NCBI GenBank assembly: GCA_900546915.1 | Contig: UREY01000023.1 | Coordinates: 1-31,594 of the forward strand | Direction of reading: 5' to 3' | DNA from: an uncultured Eubacteriales bacterium | Lineage (GTDB): Bacteria > Bacillota > Clostridia > Oscillospirales > Oscillospiraceae | DNA length: 31,594 bases | Shown here: one piece after another, positions 15,235-23,500 of the stretch | How the letters are laid out: the number at the start of each line of letters is the position of its first letter | Numbering within the stretch: the first letter of the stretch is position 1 | Position numbers and translations under genes: made by a program | Notes under the pieces: generated by a model | What the model saw: the letters and a program-made list of their open reading frames with translations, nothing else | What the model was told of the DNA's origin: nothing | Database searches by the model: none

Positions 15235-15395
15235 GCGGCTTGGATTTTGGCCTTCTGGCGCTTGTGGGGACCGGCGTGTTCTTCGCCCTCCGATCCATGC
15301 GCCGGGGTTCCGGATGCTGCGGAGACTGCAAAAGGTGCCGGGGCTGCCGGAAGTCCGGTGAGAAGCACGGCAAAGGTCCGGTAAACTCCGGGTGA
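15231..15395 (+). CDS. FeoB-associated Cys-rich membrane protein
   Basis: A 54-aa small protein. One membrane segment (about residues 5-20, LDFGLLALVGTGVFFAL) is followed by a basic stretch and a Cys cluster, CCGDCKRCRGC (29-39, five Cys). This is the layout of the FeoB-associated Cys-rich membrane family (PF12669-like) found downstream of feoB in anaerobic Firmicutes. It may bind iron or a cluster or assemble with FeoB; the role is not established. It starts with GTG 15231, overlapping the feoB TGA by GTGA. GGGGAGG lies about eight bases ahead, inside feoB. Its size makes it easy to miss. Confidence 0.85.
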   Translation: MSGLDFGLLALVGTGVFFALRSMRRGSGCCGDCKRCRGCRKSGEKHGKGPVNSG

Positions 15396-15425
15396 TACAT
15401 CAGACCGGCTGTGGAAGAATGAAAG

Positions 15426-15505
15426 TAAAAAACGGTACTTCGATCCGGCATTCGCCGTCTGAGACGGCGAATATCCGGTCTTCGAAGTACCGCGTTTTAT
15501 TTTAC
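15426..15505. terminator. Long bidirectional terminator between feo operon and membrane gene
   Basis: A near-complete hairpin of about 60 bases. CGGTACTTCGA (15433-15443) pairs with TCGAAGTACCG (15482-15492). Inside it ATTCGCCGTC pairs with GACGGCGAAT around a TGA loop. An A-run precedes it (15427-15432) and GTTTTATTTT follows, so it can terminate both convergent transcripts. Its right side overlaps the stop codon of the minus-strand gene. Confidence 0.9.
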
Positions 15506-15900
15506 CCTTCTCGTTCCCTGGCGTGCAGGTGCAGCCCGCCGATGAGGAGGAACGACAGCCCAAACACAACCCAGCCCCAAATGGAGTCGTCTCCAGAGAG
15601 GAAATAGCCCAGCAAGCCGAATACCGCCGCGTAGATCAGCGTGAGAAGTCCGCCCACAATCCAGAATCCGGCCCGGGTGCGCTGCAGCCAGAACAGCAGG
15701 AGAAACGTAACGATTCCAATGACCAGGCAAAGCGCCGGATGAACGGACCAAATTCGATTGCAGCATATCCCGGCAACAATGCCAAGCGCCAGGCTGTCAA
15801 ATAAAATAATGTGTCCAAAAAACAGTCCAATCAGAGCAAAGATCAACCCAATGACGACGCCAATTGTCAGAAGCGCCCCTTGCGCAACCAGCCACCCCAC
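15502..15900 (-). CDS. Small multi-spanning membrane protein of unknown function
   Basis: A 132-aa hydrophobic protein. Four or five membrane segments are visible: VVIGLIFALIGLFFG near residues 14-28, then IVAGICC, ALCLVIGIVTFLLLFWL, a segment around FWIVGGLLTLIYAAVFGLL, and a final WGWVVFGLSFLLIGG. I do not recognise a family and see no catalytic residues. The start is GTG 15900, preceded by AAGGGGG seven bases upstream. A strong promoter lies about 155 bp upstream, and a 57-codon reading frame fills the leader. The gene is divergent from a MerR regulator, which might control it. It converges on the feo operon with a shared terminator. Confidence 0.7.
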   Translation of the reverse strand: MGWLVAQGALLTIGVVIGLIFALIGLFFGHIILFDSLALGIVAGICCNRIWSVHPALCLVIGIVTFLLLFWLQRTRAGFWIVGGLLTLIYAAVFGLLGYFLSGDDSIWGWVVFGLSFLLIGGLHLHAREREG

Positions 15901-16040
15901 AATACGGCCCCCTTTTCAAGCAGCATGCAACGGTTTTGCAGCGCGTCATACGTTTCGTTCTTGTAGCGGGAAATACCGCAACATACAGCCCAAAGGTCTG
16001 TTGTCCCTCCAGAATGTTTGACACATTTCGCAAAATACAT
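15867..16040 (-). CDS. Possible leaderless Cys-rich 57-aa small protein
   Basis: On the minus strand ATG 16040 opens 57 codons ending in TGA at 15867. The product contains four Cys (residues 6, 20, 21, 38), two short hydrophobic patches and a polar middle with YKNETYDALQNRC. The ATG lies only about seven bases from the expected start of transcription at the strong promoter 16054-16083. There is no Shine-Dalgarno site, so it would have to be translated from a leaderless or nearly leaderless mRNA. Its end overlaps the start of the membrane gene in another frame. I do not recognise it; it may equally be plain 5' leader. Confidence 0.3.
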   Translation of the reverse strand: MYFAKCVKHSGGTTDLWAVCCGISRYKNETYDALQNRCMLLEKGAVLWGGWLRKGRF

Positions 16041-16053
16041 GGCAAGCAGCTTT

Positions 16054-16083
16054 ATTATAATAAAAAGGGTGGGCCTTTGTCAA
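16054..16083 (-). promoter_or_regulatory. Strong promoter toward the small membrane protein gene
   Basis: On the minus strand a perfect TTGACA (16083-16078) and a perfect TATAAT (16059-16054) are 18 bp apart. Transcription would begin near 16047, far upstream of the GTG at 15900 and just ahead of the ATG at 16040. Confidence 0.8.
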
Positions 16084-16142
16084 TCCGTGTGTCCCATTTT
16101 TCAGAACAAATGCAAGAATGTCCTACCTATATCCCAGCGTGC

Positions 16143-16172
16143 TTGACAAAAAGAAACCGGCTGTGATATGAT
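16143..16172 (+). promoter_or_regulatory. Promoter of the merR-family gene
   Basis: TTGACA (16143-16148) and TATGAT (16167-16172) are separated by 18 bp. The long spacer is compatible with MerR-type DNA-twist regulation. The flanking inverted elements TTGACA-N4-GAAAC and GTTTC-TGTCAA suggest an operator, perhaps for autoregulation. Confidence 0.7.
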
Positions 16173-16261
16173 GCTTCTGTAAGTTTCTGTCAAATCAGCA
16201 ACTGAAATCACACTTTAGGAGCAATTCGGTCGAGTACCGGGAGAAAGGGGCGTTCATCCGT

Positions 16262-16720
16262 ATGTTGTACACCGTGGGAGAAATGGCCAAGCGGCTTCAT
16301 GTGCCTCCCTCCACCCTGCGATATTATGACAAGGAGGGACTGCTCCCCTTTGTGGAGCGCTCCGGCGGCGGCATCCGGATGTTCAAAGACTCCGACCTGG
16401 AGTGGCTGAATATCATCTCCTGCCTGAAGCAGGCCGGAATGTCCATCAAAGATATCAAAACGTTTATCGACTGGTGCGTCCAGGGCGACTCTACCATAGA
16501 GCAGCGCCTGCAGCTGATCGACCGGCAGCGTCAGGCCGTCCTGGAGCAGCTGGCGCACCTGGAGAAAACACTACAAACCTTACACTACAAGCACTGGTAC
16601 TATGAAACCGCTCTGAAAGCCGGCACCTGCGCCGTTCACAACGAACTCCGGGACGAAGACATCCCGCCCCAGTTCCGGGAAATCCGACGCAGCATCACCG
16701 GATACGTCCAGTCGGAATGA
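16262..16720 (+). CDS. MerR family transcriptional regulator
   Basis: A 152-aa regulator. The N-terminal winged helix-turn-helix of the MerR family is clear: YTVGEMAKRLHVPPSTLRYYDKEGLLP at residues 3-29, then GIRMFKDSDLEWLNII and MSIKDIKTFIDW. A dimerising coiled coil covers about 75-115 (ERQRQAVLEQLAHLEKTL-like). The short C-terminal tail, with Cys123 and an acidic stretch, has no recognised metal- or drug-binding motif, so the signal is unknown. Members of this subgroup in Clostridia often sit beside oxidoreductase or transporter genes. The ATG at 16262 follows AAAGGGG. The divergent membrane gene and the downstream LRR gene are candidate targets by position. Confidence 0.92.
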   Translation: MLYTVGEMAKRLHVPPSTLRYYDKEGLLPFVERSGGGIRMFKDSDLEWLNIISCLKQAGMSIKDIKTFIDWCVQGDSTIEQRLQLIDRQRQAVLEQLAHLEKTLQTLHYKHWYYETALKAGTCAVHNELRDEDIPPQFREIRRSITGYVQSE

Positions 16721-16724
16721 AAGC

Positions 16725-16774
16725 GCCTTCCATATTTTGACAATCTTGACACCGGAAGGCCCTGGACGTATAAT
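16725..16774 (+). promoter_or_regulatory. Promoter of the LRR protein gene with bracketing inverted repeat
   Basis: TTGACA (16746-16751) and a perfect TATAAT (16769-16774) are 17 bp apart. A second TTGACA lies at 16737-16742. The inverted repeat GCCTTCC (16725-16731) / GGAAGGC (16754-16760) brackets the -35 and enters the spacer. It could be a repressor site or part of the merR transcript end. The promoter starts directly after the merR stop. Confidence 0.75.
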
Positions 16775-16804
16775 AAATCCAACTTTTCTGATGGGAGTAT
16801 CTGC

Positions 16805-18514
16805 ATGAAACGGGCGATAAAATGGATTCTTTCCGTATTTTTAATTCTGGCTGTGCTGTTGGGTACAGCATGGTTCTTTCTCCTGTACCGGCCCGAATGG
16901 ACTGCCGGTATGCTGTCAAGCTGGGGCAGCCGCGCCATGGAAGCCGGCCGCTATTCCAGCGCCATCCGGTACTATCGCTGGGCTTACCACCTCTCCGAGC
17001 AGGACCCGGAGCTGGCCATCGCTCTGGCCGAAGCCTATGAGCAAAGCGGAAATTACACCAAGGCAGAGTACACCTTGGCCAACGCCATTGCCTCAGGAGC
17101 CGGTATCCCCGTTTATGAAGCCCTGTGCCAAACCTACGTAGAGCAAGACAAACTCCTGGACGCCGTAACCATGCTGGATCAGGTCGCCAACCCTGCCATC
17201 AAAGCGGAGCTGGATGCGCAGCGTCCCGCCGCCCCCACTGCCAGCGTGGAGCCCGGATTTTACAGCCATTATATGGACGTGGAAATTTCCGGCACAGGCA
17301 CGCTCTATATCAGCACCGGAGCAGAGTATCCCTCTGTTACCGCCCCGTATGCAGGTCCTGTCTCCCTGGATCTGGGAGAAACGTCTATCCGGGCAGTGGC
17401 CGTGGGAGACAACGGCCTGGTCAGTCCGCTGTCTATTTTTGGGTATACCATCGCAGGCGTTGTCGAGCCGGTGGAGCTCTCCGACCCAGCCTTGGACGCC
17501 TATGTCCGTCAGCTCCTGGGCTATGGGGCGGACGCTCCCCTCACCACTGCGGATTTGTGGGGCATCACCGAGCTCTCTGTCCCGGCCGAAGCTACCAACC
17601 TGGAGGATTTGCAGCTCTTCACCGGCCTGACCAGCCTGGTCATTCAGAACCAGCCCACCTTAGAGCTGAGCTTTCTGGCCAATATGCCGGAGCTGACCGC
17701 GCTGAATCTGGCCGGCAGCGCCGTCTCTGCCCAGGATCTGCCTCTCATTGGAAATCTCAGCAAGCTGACCAGCCTGAATCTGTCCAACTGCAGCCTGTCC
17801 ACCCTAAGCGGTCTGGAAAATCTCACCACCCTCACCAGTCTGGACCTGTCCGGCAACAGCATTTCGGACCTATCTCCTCTGGCCGGTTGCCAGGGCCTAA
17901 CTTCGCTGAATTTGCAGCGCAACGCCGTCTCCAGCTTCTCCCCCCTGGCCGGTCTGTCCGGGCTCACATGGCTGAACCTGTCCTACAATTCTCTGGCAGA
18001 TTTTTCGCCTGTGTCCACCTGTGCCGCCCTGCAATACCTGGACGTTTCCAACAACGCGCTGCCCAATCTCTCAGGAATCGGCAGTCTGACCGCCCTGACG
18101 GAGCTAAACGCCTCGTATAATCAGCTGGCGGATGCCTCGGGCATTGGCAGCTGTACCGCCCTGGTGAGCCTCAACCTGTCCAACAATGTTCTAACCTCCA
18201 TGGACGAAATGGCCGCTCTGGTATACATGACGGATTTGGACGTCTCGTACAATGACATTCTCACCATTCCGGATTTTCCAGATGCCGCCGCCTTGGTCAC
18301 CTTCAACGGCTGCCATAACTTTTTTGAGGATGTCAGCGGCTTGGCCGGTCTGAGCTCTCTGAATTATGTCTACCTGGATTACAACAACATCACAGACATT
18401 AACGTGCTGTCCAGCTGCATCAATTTAATTCAGGTCGGCGTATTCCAGACCAACGTCTCCGACATATCGGCGCTGTTGGATATGGACGTAATTGTAAGCT
18501 ATAATCCCACCTAA
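16805..18514 (+). CDS. Membrane-anchored TPR / chitobiase-like / leucine-rich-repeat protein
   Basis: A 569-aa surface protein. An N-terminal membrane anchor (about 7-27, WILSVFLILAVLLGTAWFF) is followed by TPR-like helices (about 38-130). Next is a beta domain resembling the chitobiase C-terminal type (about 145-215, EPGFYSHYMDVEISG...). At least 12 leucine-rich repeats of the internalin SDS22-like kind fill about 255-565, as in LTSLDLSGNSISDLSPLAG. With no lipobox or cleavage site evident, it is probably a type II-like protein with nearly all mass outside. LRR domains bind proteins or glycans, so adhesion or sensing is an inference. The ATG at 16805 follows GGGAG and has its own promoter. 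Confidence 0.85.
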   Translation: MKRAIKWILSVFLILAVLLGTAWFFLLYRPEWTAGMLSSWGSRAMEAGRYSSAIRYYRWAYHLSEQDPELAIALAEAYEQSGNYTKAEYTLANAIASGAGIPVYEALCQTYVEQDKLLDAVTMLDQVANPAIKAELDAQRPAAPTASVEPGFYSHYMDVEISGTGTLYISTGAEYPSVTAPYAGPVSLDLGETSIRAVAVGDNGLVSPLSIFGYTIAGVVEPVELSDPALDAYVRQLLGYGADAPLTTADLWGITELSVPAEATNLEDLQLFTGLTSLVIQNQPTLELSFLANMPELTALNLAGSAVSAQDLPLIGNLSKLTSLNLSNCSLSTLSGLENLTTLTSLDLSGNSISDLSPLAGCQGLTSLNLQRNAVSSFSPLAGLSGLTWLNLSYNSLADFSPVSTCAALQYLDVSNNALPNLSGIGSLTALTELNASYNQLADASGIGSCTALVSLNLSNNVLTSMDEMAALVYMTDLDVSYNDILTIPDFPDAAALVTFNGCHNFFEDVSGLAGLSSLNYVYLDYNNITDINVLSSCINLIQVGVFQTNVSDISALLDMDVIVSYNPT

Positions 18515-18579
18515 GCTCCTGTTGCCGCAATTCCGGCAGCCAGGAAGCAGTCCATTCCTTTGCAATCTCGGTACGACTT

Positions 18580-18630
18580 GACAAATAAAAAAACGGGTAG
18601 GCGGAAAATTTTCCGTCTACCCGTTCTGAT
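18580..18630. terminator. Convergent terminator between LRR gene and cinA
   Basis: ACGGGTAG-G-CGGAAAA pairs with TTTTCCG-T-CTACCCGT (18593-18624). On the minus strand it is followed by TTTTTTTATTTG, a strong T-run terminating the thiI-cinA transcript. On the plus strand TCTGATTTTC gives a weaker terminator for the LRR gene. Confidence 0.85.
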
Positions 18631-18686
18631 TTTCTACGGCATGATTGCAAATGGAATGCACCCCAAAGGGTTGTTTCGTTGTCCCG

Positions 18687-19175
18687 TTACCCCAGGCCGC
18701 CCGCCTCCAAAATCAGCTCCAGCGCCCTGCAGCGGGCTTGCTCCCGAACCGCTTCCCGGTCCCCGGCAAAGTGGCAGCAAATGGAGCACACACGGTCTTG
18801 CCAGGCGCAAGCCAGCCATACCGTGCCCACAGGATTCCCAAACTCATCGCCGCCCGGTCCCGCCAGGCCCGTAACCGATACAGCCACATCCGCCTGACAG
18901 GCCCGCCGCGCTCCCCGGGCCATTGCCTCGGCCACCGGAGCAGAGACTGCACCCAGCTCCCGGAGCAGCTGCTCCGGCACACCCAAGAGCCCTGTTTTCA
19001 CCCCGTTGGTGTAGCTGATGACGCCGCCCCGGTATATTTGGGAGCTGCCCGGCACCGCCGTCAGCGCCTGACCGATTCCGCCTCCCGTGCAGCTCTCCGC
19101 CGTCGCCAGACTCAGGCCGCAAGAACCCAGCGCGTCCAAGACCTCATTGGCCAGCTTCTGTACTCGGCTCGTCAT
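18687..19175 (-). CDS. CinA C-terminal-type nicotinamide-nucleotide amidase
   Basis: A 162-aa protein corresponding to the stand-alone C-terminal domain of CinA (PncC), which deamidates nicotinamide mononucleotide to nicotinic acid mononucleotide in pyridine nucleotide recycling. The hallmark AESCTGGGIG is at 26-35, SYTNGVKTGLLGV follows at about 54-66, and TGLAGPGG at 102-109. The N-terminal molybdopterin-binding-like domain of full CinA is absent, as in many bacteria. ATG 19175 lies inside the end of thiI, giving a 32-bp overlap in another frame. AAGGTG lies about ten bases upstream. Confidence 0.92.
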   Translation of the reverse strand: MTSRVQKLANEVLDALGSCGLSLATAESCTGGGIGQALTAVPGSSQIYRGGVISYTNGVKTGLLGVPEQLLRELGAVSAPVAEAMARGARRACQADVAVSVTGLAGPGGDEFGNPVGTVWLACAWQDRVCSICCHFAGDREAVREQARCRALELILEAGGLG

Positions 19176-20343
19176 AGCGTACCATCACCTTCTCCGTTTG
19201 CTCCAGTGCCCGGCCAATCAGCCCCTCCACATCCAAACCGGCTTCCGCCTGCTCAACCTGGGAAAGGCTGGGCTTTGTCTTCGGGTGCCGGGGGGTAAAC
19301 ACCGTGCAGCAATCTTCATATGGCAAAATAGACGTCTCCAGCGTCCCGATGCGCCGGGCAATGGTGACAATTTCCTCTTTATCCATCCCGATCAATGGAG
19401 TAAAAATAGGCAAGTCCACCACAGCGCCGGTGACTCCCATGGCCTCCATGGTCTGCGAGGCCACTTGTCCCAGGTTTTCCCCTGTCACCAGACATTTACA
19501 TCCATGCTCCAGCGCAATTCGCTGGGCAATGCGCATCATAAACCGGCGCATAATCAGCGTAAAGAATCCTTCCGGACAGTGGTCCCGGATTGCCTCCTGG
19601 ATTTCCGTGAAGCCCACCACGTCCACCGTCATCCGGCCACAGTACCGGGTCACCAGTCGGGCCAGGTGGAAGACCTTCTCTTTCGCCTGCTCCGAAGTAT
19701 ACGGGTAGGAAAAAAAGTGAATGCACTCAATTTCTACCCCTCGTTTGGCGATCATATAGGCTGCAACCGGCGAATCAATGCCGCCGGATAACAGCACCGC
19801 CGCCCGGCCCCCCACTCCTGTGGGCAGGCCGCCGGCTCCCGGTTCCGCCGGGCCATGGACATAGGCCGCCAAATCGCGAATTTCCACATATACCGTATAT
19901 TCCGGATGGTGCACATCAACCAGCAAGTGAGGATGGGCCTCCGCCAGCCGTCCGCCGATTTCCTGGGAAATCCCAATGGAGGTCAGGGGAAACGCCTTGT
20001 CCGAGCGTTTCGACTCTACCTTAAAGGATTTTGCGCAGTCCAGTTCCTCGCCGAGATAGGTCTCCGCAGTCTCAAAAATCCGATCCAAGTCCTTCTCACA
20101 GGACCGGCAGCGGCAGAGAGAAACCACACCAAAGATGAAGTGGCACGCTTCCCAGGCGCCCTCCAGGTCGCATGTGGTCGTTTTGGGCTCCACATAGACC
20201 GTCGATTGGATGATGTAAATCTCAAAGTCCCCATAAGCTCGCATCCGGCGGCGTACATTTTGCCGGAGCTTATTTTCAAATTGTTTGCGGTTCTGTCCCT
20301 TCAGAACAATCTCGCCCAGCTTTAGTAAAAAGATCTCGTGCAT
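19144..20343 (-). CDS. thiI: tRNA 4-thiouridylation protein ThiI
   Basis: A 399-aa cytoplasmic enzyme that adenylates uridine 8 of tRNA for sulfur insertion and can take part in thiazole synthesis. It has an N-terminal ferredoxin-like part, a THUMP RNA-binding domain (about 60-165) and the PP-loop SGGIDSP (186-192), followed by the conserved LVTGENLGQVASQT segment (285-298) and CCTVFTPRHP (345-354). No rhodanese domain is present, the usual state in Firmicutes. I start at ATG 20343, which has GGAGG seven bases upstream. An ATG at 20367 has no ribosome site. The usual cysteine desulfurase partner is not adjacent. cinA follows with a 32-bp overlap. Confidence 0.96.
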   Translation of the reverse strand: MHEIFLLKLGEIVLKGQNRKQFENKLRQNVRRRMRAYGDFEIYIIQSTVYVEPKTTTCDLEGAWEACHFIFGVVSLCRCRSCEKDLDRIFETAETYLGEELDCAKSFKVESKRSDKAFPLTSIGISQEIGGRLAEAHPHLLVDVHHPEYTVYVEIRDLAAYVHGPAEPGAGGLPTGVGGRAAVLLSGGIDSPVAAYMIAKRGVEIECIHFFSYPYTSEQAKEKVFHLARLVTRYCGRMTVDVVGFTEIQEAIRDHCPEGFFTLIMRRFMMRIAQRIALEHGCKCLVTGENLGQVASQTMEAMGVTGAVVDLPIFTPLIGMDKEEIVTIARRIGTLETSILPYEDCCTVFTPRHPKTKPSLSQVEQAEAGLDVEGLIGRALEQTEKVMVRYDEPSTEAGQ

Positions 20344-20376
20344 GGGGTATCCTCCAATTTGATTCATTTCCGGATT

Positions 20377-20405
20377 ATTTTACCACCTTTCCGCCGGATT
20401 GCCTA
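20377..20405 (-). promoter_or_regulatory. Probable promoter of thiI-cinA
   Basis: On the minus strand TAGGCA (20405-20400, four of six consensus bases) and TAAAAT (20382-20377) are 17 bp apart, about 35 bp upstream of the thiI ATG. Confidence 0.55.
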
Positions 20406-20515
20406 GTATTTTTTCAAAAAACTTCCCCTATGACCCTGCAAAAAGTCCTCATGTTCCTTCTAGTCGTATTGATGACGGTATGGTCCTTGTCTTTCCCGCC
20501 CCTTCCCATTGGGCG

Positions 20516-20551
20516 CAAAAAGAGACCCGGGCAATAAACCCGGGCCTCTCT
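20516..20551 (-). terminator. Terminator of the GH85 gene
   Basis: Past the GH85 stop, the minus strand folds GAGAGGCCCGGG against CCCGGGTCTC around TTTATTG and continues into TTTTTGC. It separates the GH85 gene from thiI. Confidence 0.88.
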
Positions 20552-20561
20552 GTGTATGATG

Positions 20562-23500
20562 TTAGGCCTCTTCCAGATAACGCATGATCATCTCTGCCAC
20601 CTGAGCCCGGATGGCATCGCCTCTGGGCGCCAAACGGGTTTCGGTCACGCCGATGATGTGGCCCTCAGCCACCGCCCATGCCATAGCCTGGACAGCATAC
20701 GCGCTGATGGTGGAGGCATCTGTGTAGGAAGACAGATCCGCCTTTTCACTGACGTCCACACCGGCCATCTCGGAATAGCGGTACAGGAAGGTAACCATCT
20801 GTTCCCGCGTCATGTCGGAATCCGGCGCAAAGGTCGCGAGGGTGGTACCCTTGCCGATGCCGTTCTGGTAAGCCCAGACCACAGCCTGGTAGAAGAAACG
20901 ATTTTCCTTTACATCCGTGAAGGGAACGGTTCCCTCTACCGCAGGGGATCCGGCCAGACGGTACAAAATGGTAATCATCTGTCCACGGGTCATCTTTGCA
21001 ACAGGACTAAAGGTATTGTCACTGGTGCCGATCATGATCCCTCTGCTGGCCACATAATCCACTGCGTCATAATACCAGGCATCCGTCTTCACATCCTGGA
21101 ACTTGGTCTCTGCAGACTCCACAATGACTTCCATCGTGTTCAGGGTCGTCTGCAGGCCCTTCTTAAACGCCACCTGATAGGTGCCGGGGATCTCGGTGCT
21201 GAGGATGCCCTCATAATCCCGGACCACATTGCTGGCGGCGTACAGCTCCAGCTCCTGGAACCGAATGGCGCCCCAAGGCGTATCGCCATAGCCCATATTC
21301 ACCTTCAACCGGTAAATCTGCGCCGTGGGAGCGGCCGTCTCCAGCTCCTGATCCACGATGGCCTCGTGGTTATCGGTCACATGGGCGATGGTGGTCCAAT
21401 TGGCGTCATTGCCCAAAATCGCAGCGTCGTTCTTGCCGTCGGAAGCCAGGAACTCCTCCTCGCTCATCCCCACTGCCTCGGTGTTCAAAACCTGAAGCTC
21501 GAAGTCCAGCGTATTGTATTCCATCGGCTCATTGTTGGCCTGGGCATGGGCAGTCACCCAGCGGCCCACCTGAACCGCCTCGGCGAGATGGAAGGCCACC
21601 CAGCCGCTGGCTCCGCTGGTGCACCACTTGGAGGAATAGGAGCCGTCAAAGAGCATAGAGGCTTCCTCGCCCGTATTCTGGGCGGTATAGCCCAGGACGG
21701 TGGCGTTCAGCGCGCGGTTGGTTTCCACATCCACCAGGTCGTCCGGCTGCTCAGGCTCGTTGATGTAATTGCCTTCCTCGTCCCGGATCTCCACATACAC
21801 GTTGCTGGGTACGGCGCACAGGCCGGCCGCATCGTAGTCCTCGGCAATCCAGTCCTCTTCCACAATGGAGGAGTACAGGGTGCCGCGTACCGTGGTGGAA
21901 TGGAGATAGATGTTTTCAAAATAGTCCATGGTGCGGATATCACCGGAGTTCTTCCACACCTCTAAGGTTGCAGGCAGCTCGGCATAGATGATTTCAGGCC
22001 GCTGGCCGTCATACTTCAGATTGGCAATTTCCGCCAAACCGTCGATCAAGGCGCGCTCCGGCGTCTTCTCAGACAGGTCGAACTTGCTGCCGGACAGGTC
22101 GAAGGTATCCAGCGCCGGATATTCGGCAGCTTCCCCTGCCGTCAGCATTGCCAGATTGCTGTTGTTTCCGTAGAAGTGCGTCAACTGGCTCAGACCGGTG
22201 ATGTCGAAATCGGACATCTGCGTTCCGGTGAGAATCAGCTGCTGCAGCGCGGTGCAGCCGGACACATTCACCGTCATAGCCGGCGTGTTGTCCAGATACA
22301 ACGTGGTCAGAGCGGTGTTGTCGCTCAGATTCAGCGTCTTCAGGCCGGCCAGAGAGGCAATTACGCCCTCTTCCACCTGGGTCAGCTTGCTGTTTTCAGA
22401 CAAATCCAGCTCTTCCAAATTGGCGGGGAGAACACCGGCCGCCAAAGCAGTCAGCTCAACATCCCGGGCAACGAGCTTCTTCAAATTCGTCAGCGTGGTC
22501 AGGGGAGACAGATCGGAAATCTGGGTCCCGGAGAGATTCAGCTCCGCCACGTTGACCAGCAGGTACATACCGGTCAAATCTTGAATTTCCAGACCGGAGA
22601 GATCCAGCTCGCCGGACAGAGCAATCAGATCCCCATACGTATTGCCGCCCGCCTTTTCAAACAGGGCCTTGCGCAGCACTTCATCCGGAATGATCTCGTC
22701 GGCTACCGTCTCATCCAGGTCCACCAGCTGACCGTCCTGGAAGCGGAAGGTCACAGGCGTAGACCGGTTTCCATTCATATCCTCTACCACAACGGAAGCC
22801 AGCGTCAGGCCCTCCGGCATCGCAATGTCGTAAAGCTTATTGCCGCTGTGGCGGGAGTAAGTCGTGGTCACGCCGTCCATCGTCAAATACAGAGAAGTCC
22901 AGTCCTCGGCCAGAGGCGTGGTCAGACTGAATCTGCCGCCGTCGGCATGGACCCGAACCTCGCCGTCATAGGGCTCGCTGTAGTTGTCCGCCAGCTCGCC
23001 AAAATAGTACACTGTGGAGGCATTTTCGCCTGTCGTCGTCAGCGTCAGAAGATAGCGGCTGGAATCCTCCAGGCCAATGTCCAAAGTAGCGGTCTTCACG
23101 CCCTTGTCCACCGTAACAGAGGCGGGCGCGGTGCGGTCGCTGTACCAGTAGCTCAGGGCCACCTGCACCTGGTCGAAGTCCACCTCGGGCTCGTCCCAGG
23201 TGACAACCAGCTTGCCGTCCCGGCTGACTGTCCGGACGTTGGTGACGTTTCCTTCCGTCTGCAGGGCGGCAAAAGCCGGCTCACTTTCGGACCCGTCGGC
23301 GCCCACAGCCCGGAGGTTCAGACCTACCACCTGGTCCCGGTCCTCCAGATTTTGGATGTACAGATTATCGGCATAGGCGCCGCTGACAAACCGCTCAGAG
23401 CCGTCTGCATACACAGCGTACACATGATACAGCTTCACGGTGTCGTAGTCCTCGTTCAGAGTCCAGGCAAGCTCAATCTCACCGGTGGTATCGAATACCT

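Larger units (their letters stand above)
15901..16261. other. Divergent regulatory region between membrane gene and merR
   Basis: About 360 bp without a confident gene. It holds two near-consensus promoters pointing away from each other, with -35 boxes at 16083-16078 (minus) and 16143-16148 (plus), 60 bp apart. The minus side carries the possible 57-aa small ORF. The plus side has a leader of about 85 bases containing GTTTCTGTCAA (16183-16193), which is inverted relative to TTGACAAAAAGAAAC at 16143-16157. Confidence 0.6.

Noticed and set aside
20430..20537. A 35-aa hydrophobic plus-strand frame between thiI and the GH85 gene
   Set aside because: It resembles a small membrane peptide, but has no ribosome site or promoter and its end runs through the GH85 terminator.
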